NCBI GenBank assembly: GCA_903813345.2
Contig: CAIIXF020000002.1
Span: 28,219,223 to 28,283,222 of the forward strand
Length of the DNA: 64,000 bases
DNA from: Owenia fusiformis
Taxonomy: Eukaryota; Annelida; Polychaeta; Sabellida; Oweniidae
Direction: 5' to 3'
Shown here: positions 11,901-22,892 of the stretch, in pieces
Layout of the letters: each line of letters begins with the position of its first letter
Numbering within the stretch: the stretch's first letter is position 1
Translations under genes and position numbers: made by a program
Notes under the pieces: generated by a model
Seen by the model: the letters and a program-made list of their open reading frames with translations, nothing else
Told to the model about the DNA's origin: nothing
Database searches by the model: none

Positions 11901-14900
11901 TTTTCTTAAATGGAGGTTAATTGCTCTGAAATTTAGCACACAAGGACTTCATTCAATGTGGGATCCTCTGGCAAAGTTTTAATAATCATAGTCATATATT
12001 GATAGAGTTGTTGTTTCAAAATATGCTCCAGATGTCGTCAATTTCGCTGAAAACAAACTTGCAATGTTCAAGGAAAACTGTTCATAACACGGATGCATTC
12101 TTCCCCATGGGTATGGCTCTAATTTTTGCAGCCATTGCTTGTTGGAGTTCTGCAATTGCAGTAGGGTTATTTTCATACACATTATCCTTTAAATAACCCC
12201 ATATATAGAAGTCAGGGGCATTGAGATCAAGAGTGTGGGATGACCATGGGTTCTCCGTCCTAGGAGAGATAATCTTCTCATAGAAATGACTAGTGAGCCA
12301 GGCTATGCTATCATTAGAAGTGTGAGGAGTAGTTCCATCCTTCTAGAACCACTGTTCTTGTCTATTGAAGCCTCTATGCCACTCTAGAACTGCCTAGAAC
12401 TTCCTGGGAACGCCAATATTGCGCTGTGTGTTAACAGTAACAGTGTTGCCATTATCAACCTCAAACCAAAAGGGGCTGATGATTTCATGTTTGGAAATTG
12501 GCAGCCCAAGCTGTGCATTTAACAGAATGAAGGGGCCTTTGAAGCACTTCATCTGGAATTTGTGATCCCAGAACACATTATTTCTTGAGTTTACATGTTC
12601 AGAAAGAAGGGAATGTGATTCATCCGAAAACCTAACATTGGAAATGGACGACATTTGGAGCATATTTTGGAACGACCATAACTCTATCAATATAAGACTA
12701 TGATTATTGAAACTTTGCCAGAGGATCATACATTGGATGAAATTCTTGTGTGCCAAATTTCAGAGCAATTAATCTCCATTTAAGAAAAATATTGAAGAAA
12801 TGGAGGGTTGCATTTTTTGCAGCCATTGCTTGTTGGAGTTCTGCAATTGCAGTAGGGTTATTTTCATACACATTATCCTTCAAATAACCCCATATATAGA
12901 AGTCAGGGGCATTGAGATCAAGAGTGTGGGATGACCATGGGTTCTCCGTCCTAGGAGAGATAATCTTCTCATAGAAATGACTAGTGAGCCAGGCTATGCT
13001 ATCATTAGAAGTGTGAGGAGTAGTTTCATCCTTCTAGAACCACTGTTCTTGTCTATTGAAGCCTCTATGCCACTCTAGAACTGCCTAGAACTTCCTGGGA
13101 ACGCCAATATTGCGCTGTGTGTTAACAGTAACAGTGTTGCCATTATCAACCTCAAACCAAAAGGGGCTGATGATTTCATGTTTGGAAATTGGCAGCCCAA
13201 GCTGTGCATTTAACAGAATGAAGGGGCCTTTGAAGCACTTCATCTGGAATTTGTGATCCCAGAACACATTATTTCTTGAGTTTACATGTTCAGAAAGAAG
13301 GGAATGTGATTCATCCGAAAACCTAACATTGGAAATGGACGACATTTGGAGCATATTTTGGAACGAACATAACTCTATCAATATAAGACTATGATTATTG
13401 AAACTTTGCCAGAGGATCATACATTGGATGAAATCCTTGTGTGCCAAATTTCAGAGCAATTAATCTCCATTTAAGAAAAATATTGAAGAAATGGAGGGTT
13501 GCATCATTTTTTGGGTCACCCGGTACATAATATGTTCAACAAAAGATAATGCCAGTATTTAGTATAAAGAGTTTACTTTAGTATAAAGAGTTTACTGATG
13601 GGCCTCCGAAAAGATATTAAATATCGATCGATCAGCTCAAAATGCACACAGGAGATTAGTTTTGTTCTCATTTCACAATTGTATATATTGCGGTGTATCA
13701 TACGTACACTCCCAACAAAATGTTCGATAACCCAAACTCCCAAGTAGGAACGAAAGTAGGATTTCTAAAATCCAGCGTTGGCTTAATTACTTACAAAGTG
13801 ATTGCAATTGACAAACAAGGCTTTGGTACACAACACGTTAAGACCCTTCGAAGATCATTCAACGTCAACCAAAGGTCAAATCTAAAACCTAAAGTCAGAT
13901 TTGAACTTCTGATAACTTGTAGTTGATTTTGAAGAACAATTTGGTCGATTTGAAGCAAGTAAACATACCATTTGACCTTTTTGAACTTGAGAAGGTCATT
14001 AAAAGTCAAAGCTTATATCTAAAGTCAGATGTGTGGTCAATTTGGAGCAAGCTGAAAAACACCTTTCTGACCTCTTTTACCTAAAATGTCATTGAAGGTC
14101 AAATCTCAAATCTAACTTTTGGGAACTTGACGAAAATATTTGAAAGAAAATTCTGAGAACTTGTGAATTTGGAAAAAGTTAAGCCAGTCTAAACAGAACT
14201 TACAGACATCGACCGCCCTCCACAAAAACAAACTTGGAAACCAAAACAGTATGTCACGTTAGTGGTGACACATGAATAAATATAATCTGGCTCTAAATGC
14301 TCACCGATGGTGAATCTGTATTGCCAATCTTTTGGACGGGAGTGTATGTCGTTGAGAAGCTAAATTTAATCAGCCAAGGTTTCATTATTATAGACAAATA
14401 TCTGATATTCTTCATTACACAAATTGGCAACCTAATGCAAATCTGTTATTTTACGTCTCAGAGAATTCCAATTTTCACACGATCAACAACACAAGCCTAT
14501 GCGTCACACCCCAAGCAACACGCCACAACAAATCACAAGGTAAACCTATCTCAATACAACATCACCTTACCAACAATACAATTTACAACACAACGCAACA
14601 TTCTCTGAAATAACACAAGAGAAAATTAGTGCAAGTGTAACACAACGCAACATAATCACATATCGCATACTGTACACAACACAACAAAGCATAGCGTATG
14701 CTTTACAACACTGCAAAATAATTTGCATACCATTGCACTATCAACACAATGTAACGCAACATAACCACATAACGTATGCTTCACAACGCAGCAAAATAAT
14801 TTTCATATCATTGCACTGTTAACACAATTCAACACAACATTACCACACAGCGCATGCTTTACAACACAGCAAAATAATTTGCATACCATTGCACTATCAA

Positions 14901-17900
14901 CACAATTCAACGCAACAATAGTGCAAGAGACAACACATTACAATGCTGTATATAGTCTATACATCGGTAACAGACCCACATAAAATTTAATTGTAAACAT
15001 ATGTTACATTGCATTTCATTTCATTACACTACATAACATTGCATTGCATTACATTACATGACACTACACTACACTACACTACACTACATTACTTCACATT
15101 ACATTACATTGCATTACATTACACCACACTACATAACATTGTATTGTATTGCATTACATTTCATTACATTATATTGCATTACATTACACTACATTCCATA
15201 TTGCATTGCATTAAATTTCATTACATTACGTTGCATTCCATTCCATTACACTAAATTACATTACATCACGTCACATTTAGTCACATTGCATTGTATTACA
15301 CGATATTACATAATATTGACGTGTCGCAAAAAGCTCGCGCACGCATTGTTACACATTTTGTGGCGTAATCCAGAGGATCCTCGCTTTTAACATGATAGAA
15401 TGTGACGTTTTTGAGAAAAATGTACACACATGAAAATCCAAAAACATTTTAGACGAATAACTCTGATATCATATATATATTGTTAATGGGCTAGGAGCAT
15501 CATAAAACACGAATCAATTGATATTCTAGGTGAAATAAATATACGTGTTGCTGTGCTTGAAAATAGGCGAATGGCGTAAATTAGCCCTATTTTAATGAAT
15601 TTTGAAAACCTTTCGTCCTCCACTTTTCCACATACAACAGAAAACACATACTTTTGTGAACAAAATCAACTATTTATTAATAAACTAGAGTTTAGGAGCA
15701 AAATAATCATGTATGATTTATTAAAAATTGATCTCGTATTTTTTGTTTAATGTACACCTGAAAAGTTGAAGGTAACAAAAAATGAGCAAAAAAGGTCGCT
15801 GTCAACAGATTCTATTTTTCAGACTCTATGACGTCACAATATGAAATAAAACTTCCATCTACCTTTATCAAGACGAAAAATAAGTATAATAGTCATATAT
15901 TGTTTGAGTTATGAGCGTTTAAAGACGAAAAATAATTCAAAATGTAACGTGTCAACATGGGATATTTGCCAGATGTTTTGGTAAAAAACTCTTTTTTAAA
16001 AACGAACGCGCAAAAAATGTGAACGGAGTGTAGTTGATCTAAAAACTTCATCGAAACAGCTTTAAAATGACATATAACTTTAATTAGAATATTATCTTAT
16101 AATCCGGGGAATCAAAGTTACATTCACGCGATACCCTTAAAAAACAAATGCGCCACCTTTTTGCGACACGTCATTGTATTACACATTCCATTCTATTACA
16201 TTACATTTTAATACGATACAATACAATACAATACAATACAATACAATACAATACATTACATCGCATTACATTACATCGCATTGCATTACAAGTGACACTT
16301 ACTAGTTTGGAAGTTTGGCAACATCAGATTGTCATAATTTGACAGCAGGGGCTCTAATGGAGAGTTCCTGCAAATGAAAAAACAATTATGACACATTATA
16401 AAGAATTTTGACTAATCTACTGGTTAAAATTATTATTTTTTGATTTCATACAATATAGCAATTTGCGAAATGTTGTAATTGGTGAATTTAGTATATTCGA
16501 TTTTCGTATACTATGCAAATTCCAATTATATTTATATTATCTTTAATAACTTAAACGCAGAACTCATTAACAGATTATTTGGTTTGTACTGACACGAGTG
16601 CGTAATCTGCTTGGAATGGTACTCATTTGAGTACTTAAATGATATGGCCCAGGCATCACATGCAAAAACAAGCCCAGGCCTCGATCCAAGCCCAAAGGAA
16701 CAATACACACTATAAATGGTACTAAAAATTGAGAAACACAATGAGACAGGGTTTCAGAATTTTCAAGTTAATTAACACTCGTTTTTCTGTTTCGATCAGC
16801 CTTGATAGTTCTCGATATATTGAAGATCAAAAGAGAACTGCGCCCTATGGTAATCCAAGCACTAAACACGTAAAATATACCAAATATATGAGCAACGGTG
16901 TACTGGAATATGACACCTCATCTTGTTCCATTTCTCTATTTACACAGTTGCACATTGTCAGGGCTTTTTGAAAATATTTGCTAAGTGTATTAGGGAGTTA
17001 ATTCATTATGTTATCAGGCACTCTACGATCGAAGGTATATGCAAATAGTAAGAATTTTTACTTATTCATATTGCATTATTTCAGCATCATTTCCCCTTAG
17101 GACTCATTTGCTAATGCCTAGAATTAACATATTGGTCTATATTCGTTCCAAGTGACAGGTCATAAGATAATATGGAAGTTTTGCTTTTTATGCCAACGTA
17201 ACGGGGAATACTATAACCCCAGGGACTACTATACTCTCTCTCCATTGTTTTTTCCAGGGACCTAACTGCAACTATTTTTCCTAAAACTGTCTCATTGCTG
17301 AATCTGACAATGAAATACTACAAATGGAAGAACAAATTCAGAGAAGAATGTACATGCTCTAAAAGCGTAGCTTTACCTCCGTATTATCACTTCGAATAAC
17401 TTCAGAATTTATTATGCTGGGGTCCGTTTTTGAAACCGTCAATTTGGTTGCAAGTCATCGTTCATTGAAAAGTAACTAATTGCCTTCTCCGATTCATAAG
17501 CTACGATCGTACCAAAAACGAACCCCTGAATCGTTTTCGATAGTTTTTGATTTTAGTGTAAAACAATAATATGAAAGCCTTGTCATGAAGGTATACAGGC
17601 ATGATGATTTATTCACACTTTTATTAATTCCATGGTGGTTTACAATACAGGTAAAATGAATGAATTATTCTGTTAGATGAAATAAACGAATTCACGTATT
17701 ATATGAGATGAAATAAATATGTCATGGTACGATGACATTCATGATTCAAAACACGATCTCTTTTCTTGCTAAGCGTTGCTATCAAATTACAGAACAATGA
17801 GATGTTGATGATCTACTTGAATTGCCATTACCTCATTCGAGGTATTTCACATCCTGTTGAGTCATCCAAGGAATTCATATCATCCTGCATCGGGCAATGT

Positions 17901-20061
17901 ATCTTATATCATCTTTACTCGTCCAAGGTTTATCATATTATCTCGACTCGTTAAGGTATGTCTTATCCTGTCTTGTGCAATGTATTTCGTATTATCTTTA
18001 CTCGTCCAAGGTTTATCGTATTATTTCGACTTTCGTCAAGGTCTGTCTTGTGCAATGTATTTCATATTGTCTTTACTCGTCCTAGGTATATCATATTATC
18101 TTGACTCGTCAAGGGTATTTCTAATCATGTCTTGTGCAATGTATTTCATATTATTTTAACTCGTCCAAGGTATATCATATCATCCTGGCTCGTAAAGGGC
18201 ATGTCATAACATTCTGTCGAGTGCAATCCATTTCATATTATCTTTACTCAAACAGGGCATATCACATTATCCCGGCTCGTCCAGGGTATGTCTTATCCTG
18301 TATTGTGCAATGCATTTCATATTATCTTTACTCTTCCAAGGTATGTCATCATCTTGACTCGTCCAAGTTATGTTATATAGTCTTAAATCGTCCAAAATAT
18401 GTCATATCATCTTGACTCGTTAATGGTATGTCATATCATCTTAAATTGTTCAATGTATTTCAAATCATCTTGACTCGTCCAAGGTATCATCTTGACTCGT
18501 CCAAGGTATGTCATATCATCTTGTCACGTCCAAAGTATGTCACATCATCTTGACTCGTCCAAGGTATTCAATATCATCTTGACTCGTCCAAGGTATGTCG
18601 TGACTCGTCCAAGTCATATGATCTTGGCAGTGATTTCATGTCAACCTGTCCCGTCCAAAGTAATTTCAGAGAAAAGCGTCGAAAGTTCTAAACATTCCAT
18701 TTATCGTATTCTAGTAATTACTAGGTTAATGGCAAGTAAATTCGATAAAAACACGTTATAAATCATAATCAGCAAATAATTAGCAACTTGCAATGTTGAT
18801 CTGCCAATAAATAATTAATAACTTGCTATTTAGATAAGTTTTTCTACATTAAATAGCAGCGAAGCTTATTAATAGAAGAGAAAATATAGACTCACTTGGG
18901 ACAGAAGTAATCCATTAACAGCCTACCGATATGTTTTTGAGAGAATTTCTGTTATTTTGATTAATAACTAAATGCCAGTTTTTAATTGAATGCAATAACT
19001 GTATATTGACTTTAATTCTTGTTTTGTTTAGCTTAGTATGTTTTTTTGTGTCATAATTTCTCATAAATTTCAAAGTGACGAAGAGACCGAAGAGCAGTGG
19101 TAATATTATCGAATACACCCCTAAGGACTAGGTACAAAAGCTTTCGAACCCCTTTGTTACTCCCTTCGGTCGTTCAGAAAACGTTTGTGCCTTGCCCTGC
19201 GGGGTGTATTCGACAATATTACCCCTGTTCTTCGGTCTATATTTCTTAAACAATTTATTGTTTAAGGTACAGCGCTGTCTTATATTTACCCATGGTATTT
19301 GTTCGACTTCGCTTCTTAAAAGAGAGCTTCGCCTTCAGTAGTTTATAACTAGACTCTGCGCGCAGGGTATCTTATATTAACAAATGAATCTGTACTTAAA
19401 CTAACCTAACCTTTGGTAATACATCCTTGAACACATTATGAAATATTTTACGTTTTAACAATGAATAAAACAGTTAAAGGTCATTCATAAAAGGCCTAAT
19501 ATCTGTAATGCTTTAAACCATAATAACCCTAAAATTGATTTCATAGTGATATGTAATTTTACACAATAAAATCGGTTCTTTTCTGAAAATATCAAAGTTT
19601 GAAAGGAACTCCTCATCTAGAATTCCGAAATTGAAAAAATGCACGCATATTCAATTATAAAAGGCAATTAGTTAATTTTCTGCACGAACACTTTTTTCAA
19701 GCTCCATTGAGAAACAGACTACTTTTTTGTTACTTATTTCCGAAGTCAGGTCAGAGTGCCTTGACTTTTTACGGTTGTACCCCAGATACATATGGCTTAT
19801 TATATGCCAAACATCGATGTTCACGAAATGCGTAACGTAAATTTCTATAATGTTCGTTCTTGAATAAATTCGTTATTCCACACTCTCGGGGATGTTATAG
19901 AACAAAAATACAAACCTTAGAGATCCTAAACCACAGGGAGGTGATCCACATGAACTTTCGAGTTGAGTAGTAATCCTAACCATCTTTAATCCCATAACGA
20001 GTAGCAATATTACATTCATTGTAACATCCATTAATATAACACATGACCTATAGACCATCAA
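5802..20061 (-). CDS. Cys-loop ligand-gated anion channel subunit (glycine/GABA/glutamate-receptor-like), complete, nine exons
   Basis: Nine exons, in transcript order 20061-19916, 16367-16303, 11133-11066, 9908-9679, 9265-9183, 7535-7401, 7098-6885, 6516-6348 and 5966-5802, splice into 1275 nt (424 residues) with consistent phases and GT-AG ends. The product is a plasma-membrane pentameric receptor subunit. The extracellular domain has the Cys-loop (C177 and C191, 13 residues between) and a second pair, C236 and C247, spaced as in glycine receptors and GluCl. M1 starts near 258. M2 contains [18 protein letters not shown], and its PAR motif marks an anion-selective pore. M3 is near 320-342 and M4 near 404-422. 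Binding-loop landmarks include [12 protein letters not shown] and ESYGYT. The M3-M4 cytoplasmic loop is only about 55 residues. Exons of 68 and 83 nt have the same lengths I recall for vertebrate glycine receptor genes. The agonist cannot be told from sequence: glycine, GABA, glutamate, histamine or protons are all possible. Confidence 0.93.
6024..6066 (+). repeat. Dispersed repeat copy, GAAGCGAAGTC-type core
   Basis: It contains AAAGCTCTCTTTTAAGAAG followed by GAAGTCAAACGAATGCAAAG. It lies in the last channel intron. Confidence 0.55.
6348..6516 (-). CDS. Channel exon 8: M3 and start of the cytoplasmic loop
   Basis: It encodes [20 protein letters not shown] then [13 protein letters not shown], the standard M3 signature, followed by a short basic and Ser-rich stretch. 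The donor is TCT|GTAAGT in phase 0. Confidence 0.95.
6885..7098 (-). CDS. Channel exon 7: M1 and the pore-lining M2
   Basis: It encodes the second Cys of the loop C pair (KYSC), [18 protein letters not shown] leading into M1, then the anion-type M2 with PAR at its cytoplasmic end. The 6' position of M2 is Leu. Confidence 0.95.
7401..7535 (-). CDS. Channel exon 6: loops B and C
   Basis: It encodes [11 protein letters not shown], then [10 protein letters not shown] and the first Cys of the second disulfide pair (TCESSYITG). Its donor splits the Gly codon. Confidence 0.94.
8987..9165. mobile_element. Pogo/Tc1-like MITE in channel intron 5
   Basis: The perfect terminal inverted repeats CAGTAGAACCTG and CAGGTTCTACTG are flanked by TA at 8985-8986 and 9166-9167. 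AAGTGGAAC repeats recur inside in both orientations. There is no coding capacity. The termini resemble Tigger/pogo ends. Confidence 0.8.
9183..9265 (-). CDS. Channel exon 5: Cys-loop
   Basis: This 83-nt exon encodes [15 protein letters not shown], the canonical 13-residue disulfide loop, followed by MKMES. A TIR element lies 16 bp into the downstream intron. Confidence 0.95.
9679..9908 (-). CDS. Channel exon 4: ligand-binding loops A, D and E
   Basis: This 230-nt exon begins [19 protein letters not shown] and continues through IWLPDTFF to [13 protein letters not shown]. These are the most conserved extracellular blocks of the superfamily. Confidence 0.95.
10015..10845. repeat. Minisatellite with about 31-bp units and a 93-bp higher-order period (channel intron 3)
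   Basis: The unit is close to AGAGTATGTTGAGAAAGTCA plus TTTAAAGTGAA. From about 10160 to 10700 three variant units alternate, giving a 93-bp period. Because 93 is a multiple of three, the - strand stays open for 173 codons by chance. Confidence 0.85.
11066..11133 (-). CDS. Channel exon 3: first beta strands
   Basis: This 68-nt exon encodes [18 protein letters not shown], equivalent to the VNIYVSSFDSI segment of anion channel subunits. An extra Cys is present in the first strand. Confidence 0.92.
12100..12756 (-). pseudogene. Transposase remnant, copy 1
   Basis: This holds the catalytic-domain part of a Tc1/mariner transposase, open at 12756-12394 and continuing past two stops to the conserved [15 protein letters not shown] block near 12190. 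It is inactive. Confidence 0.75.
12816..13447 (-). pseudogene. Transposase remnant, copy 2
   Basis: It is nearly identical to copy 1, including both stop codons. Differences are single bases, for example ACGAACATAA in place of ACGACCATAA near 13366. Confidence 0.75.
13780..14150. repeat. Degenerate repeats rich in AAGGTCA and AAAGTCAGA (channel intron 2)
   Basis: AAGGTCAAATCT, AAGGTCATTAAAAGTCAA and AAAGTCAGAT recur at irregular spacing of about 80-120 bp. AGGTCA is the nuclear-receptor half-site, but the pattern reads as a decayed tandem repeat and not as an enhancer. Confidence 0.4.
14500..14925. repeat. CAACA-rich tandem repeat, three copies of about 83 bp at its end
   Basis: Units from about 14695, 14776 and 14861 each contain ATGCTTTACAACAC-like sequence, GCAAAATAATTTGCATA and CATTGCACTATCAACACAAT. 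The preceding 200 bp is CACAACGCAACA-rich without a clear period. Confidence 0.65.
15009..15316. repeat. CATTACATTACA-type microsatellite, left part
   Basis: Interrupted 5-bp units (CATTA, CACTA, CATTG) run for about 300 bp. They are open in several frames (HYITLHYI peptides) only because of the period. The array resumes at 16174 after an inserted element. Confidence 0.85.
15317..16173. mobile_element. Non-autonomous TIR element inserted in the CATTA array (channel intron 2)
   Basis: The 17-bp ends TGACGTGTCGCAAAAAG and CTTTTTGCGACACGTCA are perfect inverted repeats. ATT occurs at both junctions if the TIR begins at GACG. The interior has no long ORF. The same microsatellite flanks both ends. 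Confidence 0.75.
16174..16290. repeat. ATACA pentanucleotide microsatellite, right part
   Basis: About nine ATACA units at 16207-16255 are followed by CATTA and CATCG variants up to the exon 2 donor region. Confidence 0.85.
16303..16367 (-). CDS. Channel exon 2: start of mature extracellular domain
   Basis: It encodes [17 protein letters not shown], matching the family's N-terminal LL-x-NYD-x-x-x-x-P helix region. The acceptor is TTTGCAG and the donor GTAAGT. The donor side of the intron runs straight into a CATTA/ATACA microsatellite. Confidence 0.88.
17840..18660. repeat. Minisatellite, units of about 29 bp and higher-order (channel intron 1)
   Basis: The unit resembles CTCGTCCAAGGTATGTCATA plus TCATCTTGA. 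The left half alternates with TGTGCAATGTATTTCATATT variants, giving longer composite units. Overlapping open frames here are a by-product of the repeat. Confidence 0.8.
19085..19237. mobile_element. Fold-back MITE-like hairpin (channel intron 1)
   Basis: GACCGAAGAGCAGTGGTAAT and the following ATTATCGAATACACCCC recur inverted at 19201-19237 with four mismatches over 37 bp. About 80 bp separates the arms. No coding capacity is visible. Confidence 0.65.
19290..19333 (-). repeat. Dispersed repeat copy, GAAGCGAAGTC-type core
   Basis: On the - strand it contains AAGCTCTCTTTTAAGAAGCG followed by AAGTCGAACAAATAC. It lies just beyond the hairpin at 19085-19237. Confidence 0.55.
19916..20061 (-). CDS. 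Channel exon 1: start codon and signal peptide
   Basis: It begins at ATG 20061 and contains a hydrophobic stretch ([13 protein letters not shown]) that fits a signal peptide. Met codons also occur at residues 2, 11 and 15, so the true start could be internal. The donor is AAG|GTTTGT and leaves phase 2, which is what exon 2 needs. This is the least certain exon because it has no conserved domain. Confidence 0.6.
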
Positions 20062-22150
20062 CTATTACAATCTATTCAATATCTACTACCTTAGAATTTG
20101 ATCACCGTTTCATGACTTTTTTTATATTTCCCTATCTCTGCAATAGATTCACCAATTTCTGCAAAGTGTACATGTAATTTCCTCATGCATGTCTGAGATA
20201 CCGATTGTGATAAACATCTGGCATGTTAACCTGGGTTGTGGTTTAATATAAATGTGTTTAGTCCTATTTGTTACGCTAGTAATCGTAATTGTCTCAGAGT
20301 CTCATCGTTTACACTACATCCTGTATATTTACACACATATTACCATCGGGTTATCCCGTACCTAGTGACTGTAGCCTACCCAGTGAGTAGTTAACACCTG
20401 GTCTAGAACTCAGCAAATTCCAATCATAAGTGATTTATAGGTAATAGATGGTTAATCTATCTTCACTGAATATTTACTAGCATAGTATAGTACTACTAAG
20501 TACGTGTTCTCAGAACATTTGCTCAATTATGTCTTAACTTGCAAAATATTCCATTTCAGTTTCTAGAAATCATCATTGCATTTTCTTCGAACATGTACTC
20601 CTAATGTTGCTGAATTAAATGCCATTTCGTTAAAATCCAATGTCGCTATGCCAAGTGAGTTATTGCCCATTAGACGGAACACTGCTTGATCTTCCTAAAT
20701 CAAACAAGTTGTATTCATTGAAGGTATATTGCCCTTTTCATTTTACATTGGATCGGAGTGTATGGTTTCCTTTTAATTTGTAATATCTTTAAGGTCTAAT
20801 ATTATATTGGCAATGCATGCTTCTATTTTTAAGACAACCGCCAGAAGCAAATTGAATTCTGAATTCTAACTCAGAAATAATCAGGTTGCTCATCTTTGGC
20901 TTACTGAGTGCCATTGTCTCATTATGATTAATTCAACTTAAAGAACATGCTTAATGCTTTACACAATGCAAATTGCTGTTTATTCAGTGCAGAACGACAC
21001 AACGCATCCTATCATAGATATTAGTTAATCCCATCACTGTTATCTAGAATTTAATAAAATCGATCTTACAAAACTGAACAGTTTCAGCACAGTTTCTAGC
21101 AATAACTAGACAGACACAGGTTGATATCTAACGATATCATGCAGGAACAATAGAGCTTAAAGTGGCCGCAAAGAACAGAGTGTGTAACATATTGAAACCA
21201 ATGTTCTCATTTAAATGTGTCCCTTACAGTATTCATTTCATTCTCTGAAATCTATAATCGATTTGAAGGGGGTGCAGATATGCAAGGTCGTTCATGGGTC
21301 ACGAACCTTGACAGTTATTCTTCATGGAGGCCAATGTCATGCAGTTTTGTCATAAATATGTAGAAATGGCCCAATATCGATTTATAGAAAAAGGTCCTGT
21401 ATCCAGGATCGTCAACTCTTGATTCGCTTTGATAATGCTTCCATGAAGAGTGGATATATTTGCTGATGGTACATAGTTGCAATATACAATTTATAACGTG
21501 AAGATGATAATTACTTATTGAAATTCAGTTAGTATTTGGAGGAAACGTTTCAACTTGGAATCAAGATATTGCAGCATATTTAGATTCTGCAACTGTGAAA
21601 AGATGGCGTATGAAGCGAGGTGGATTGTTTGGAATATGTTGCATCCTTCTGGGACGTTGCACCCCCCCCATCCTGATGGTTGGAACAGCCCACCCGTTGG
21701 CAATTGAAATTTTAGATTCGAAAAACGTTTTCAAATTATCAATGCTGAAGTATATCACTTCCATGGACCCGATCAGTACTGGTGGGAACGTGATTCTGAC
21801 TTATTAATCTACTTAATAATGAGGAAGAAAACATTCGATAACATGTTTCTACTTATCTTCAAAAGTTCAGCTTATTGCATGACGGTTAAAAGCATCTTTT
21901 GCTAAGCAATTTATACAAAACACCATAATTTTTAAATGTGGCCAGACTTGTTAAATCGTTCAATTCATCATGCCATCTTTATAACGCAATAATAACAAAA
22001 CACACCTCCATATTTCCAAAATAATGGAAATTACATAGTTACTGAGGGATATATTATCTCAACTCACAAGGCTTTTAAATATGTAGCTGTTTACAAACAA
22101 TCCATTTTGATATGGAATCCAAATCATGTAGGGCCTAATGAATTCATGGA
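20062..22150. other. 5' flank of the channel gene; no gene supported
   Basis: The sequence is AT-rich and non-repetitive. It presumably holds the channel promoter and 5' UTR, but no TATA box or other element stands out. A short frame that is open on both strands near 21515-21807 matches nothing I know. Confidence 0.3.
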
Positions 22151-22332
22151 TCTTTTTTATTACACAATAAAGTGGCAATAATTTATTTATTTAGCCTCCA
22201 ATACTGAAGAATAGTTTGACAATTAAAACAATCTTACACTATACCTTATGCTAATTAAACAATTACAATATCGATCATGAATTATACATGAGCAAAATCT
22301 AGAGCCAAAATAACAATGGATACATTGGTAAA

Positions 22333-22760
22333 TCAGCCAAAACATCTTCTTTGGTACATAATTGAGACATTCTTACATGAAATAATCAAAACATTATCCC
22401 AATTTTTCATTGGAAACTCCATACCTAAACTAATGTTATATAAAACCTCACATGAAAGTTTCTTAAATGTAGGATTTTCCTTAATCAAATTTTCAATCAT
22501 AATCTTTCTGATATCAACATAATTATCACAACCCATAATAAAATGATAAAGATCTTCTAATGAATTGTTTTTACAATTCTTACACTCCCTATTTTCTCGA
22601 GGTAAAGCATGGTTATACATACCCAGCGAAGCATTTGTATTGAAGTCAATGGAGCTGACAATTATTAAAATTATTTTATATGTAATTGCTTTTTGTAAAG
22701 TGAAGTAACTTAACGCAACTTTTATCTCCATTTTCATTGGCGAGTACCATTTTTTGATGA
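22333..22760 (-). pseudogene. C-terminal fragment of a non-LTR retrotransposon polyprotein
   Basis: The - strand frame contains LPRENRECKNCKNNSLEDLY then HFIMGCDNY, the Cys/His tail motif (C-x2-C, H-x4-C) found after the RT domain of many non-LTR elements. No RT core precedes it, so this is a 5'-truncated remnant. Confidence 0.65.
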
Positions 22761-22784
22761 CATATTTAGCAAAAACCCTTTTGG

Positions 22785-22892
22785 TATTGTATTGTATTGT
22801 ATTGTATTGTATTGTATTGTATTGTACTGTATTGTATTGTATTGTATTGTATTGAATTGAATTGTATTAAATTGTATTGTATTGTATTGTAT
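22785..22892. repeat. (ATTGT)n microsatellite
   Basis: About 20 units with a few variants (ATTGA, ACTGT) are visible. The complement is (ACAAT)n, the same repeat that tails the retrotransposon ending at 34670. Confidence 0.9.

Larger units (their letters stand above)
11860..13523 (-). mobile_element. Tc1/mariner-type transposon with internally duplicated, inactivated transposase (channel intron 2)
   Basis: The termini CAGGGTGACCC and GGGTCACCCGG form part of inverted repeats of about 180 bp, and TA flanks both ends. The - strand encodes DDE-transposase sequence: [27 protein letters not shown], then [12 protein letters not shown]-stop-KDGT, [19 protein letters not shown] block of about 685 bp (12127-12811) is repeated at 12816-13500 with few substitutions. 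Both copies carry the same TAG before KDGT and a stop after VPRKF. Confidence 0.85.

Noticed and set aside
13800-14130. AGGTCA half-sites as a hormone response cluster
   Set aside because: Irregular spacing and repeat-like context fit a decayed tandem repeat better.
15009-15390. Open frames of 81 and 110 codons (HYITLHYI-type peptides)
   Set aside because: They come from a 5-bp microsatellite that stays open by period; there is no start context or domain.
21515-21807. Overlapping ORFs on both strands possibly encoding an exon or transposase
   Set aside because: No motif, splice context or repeat ends were found.
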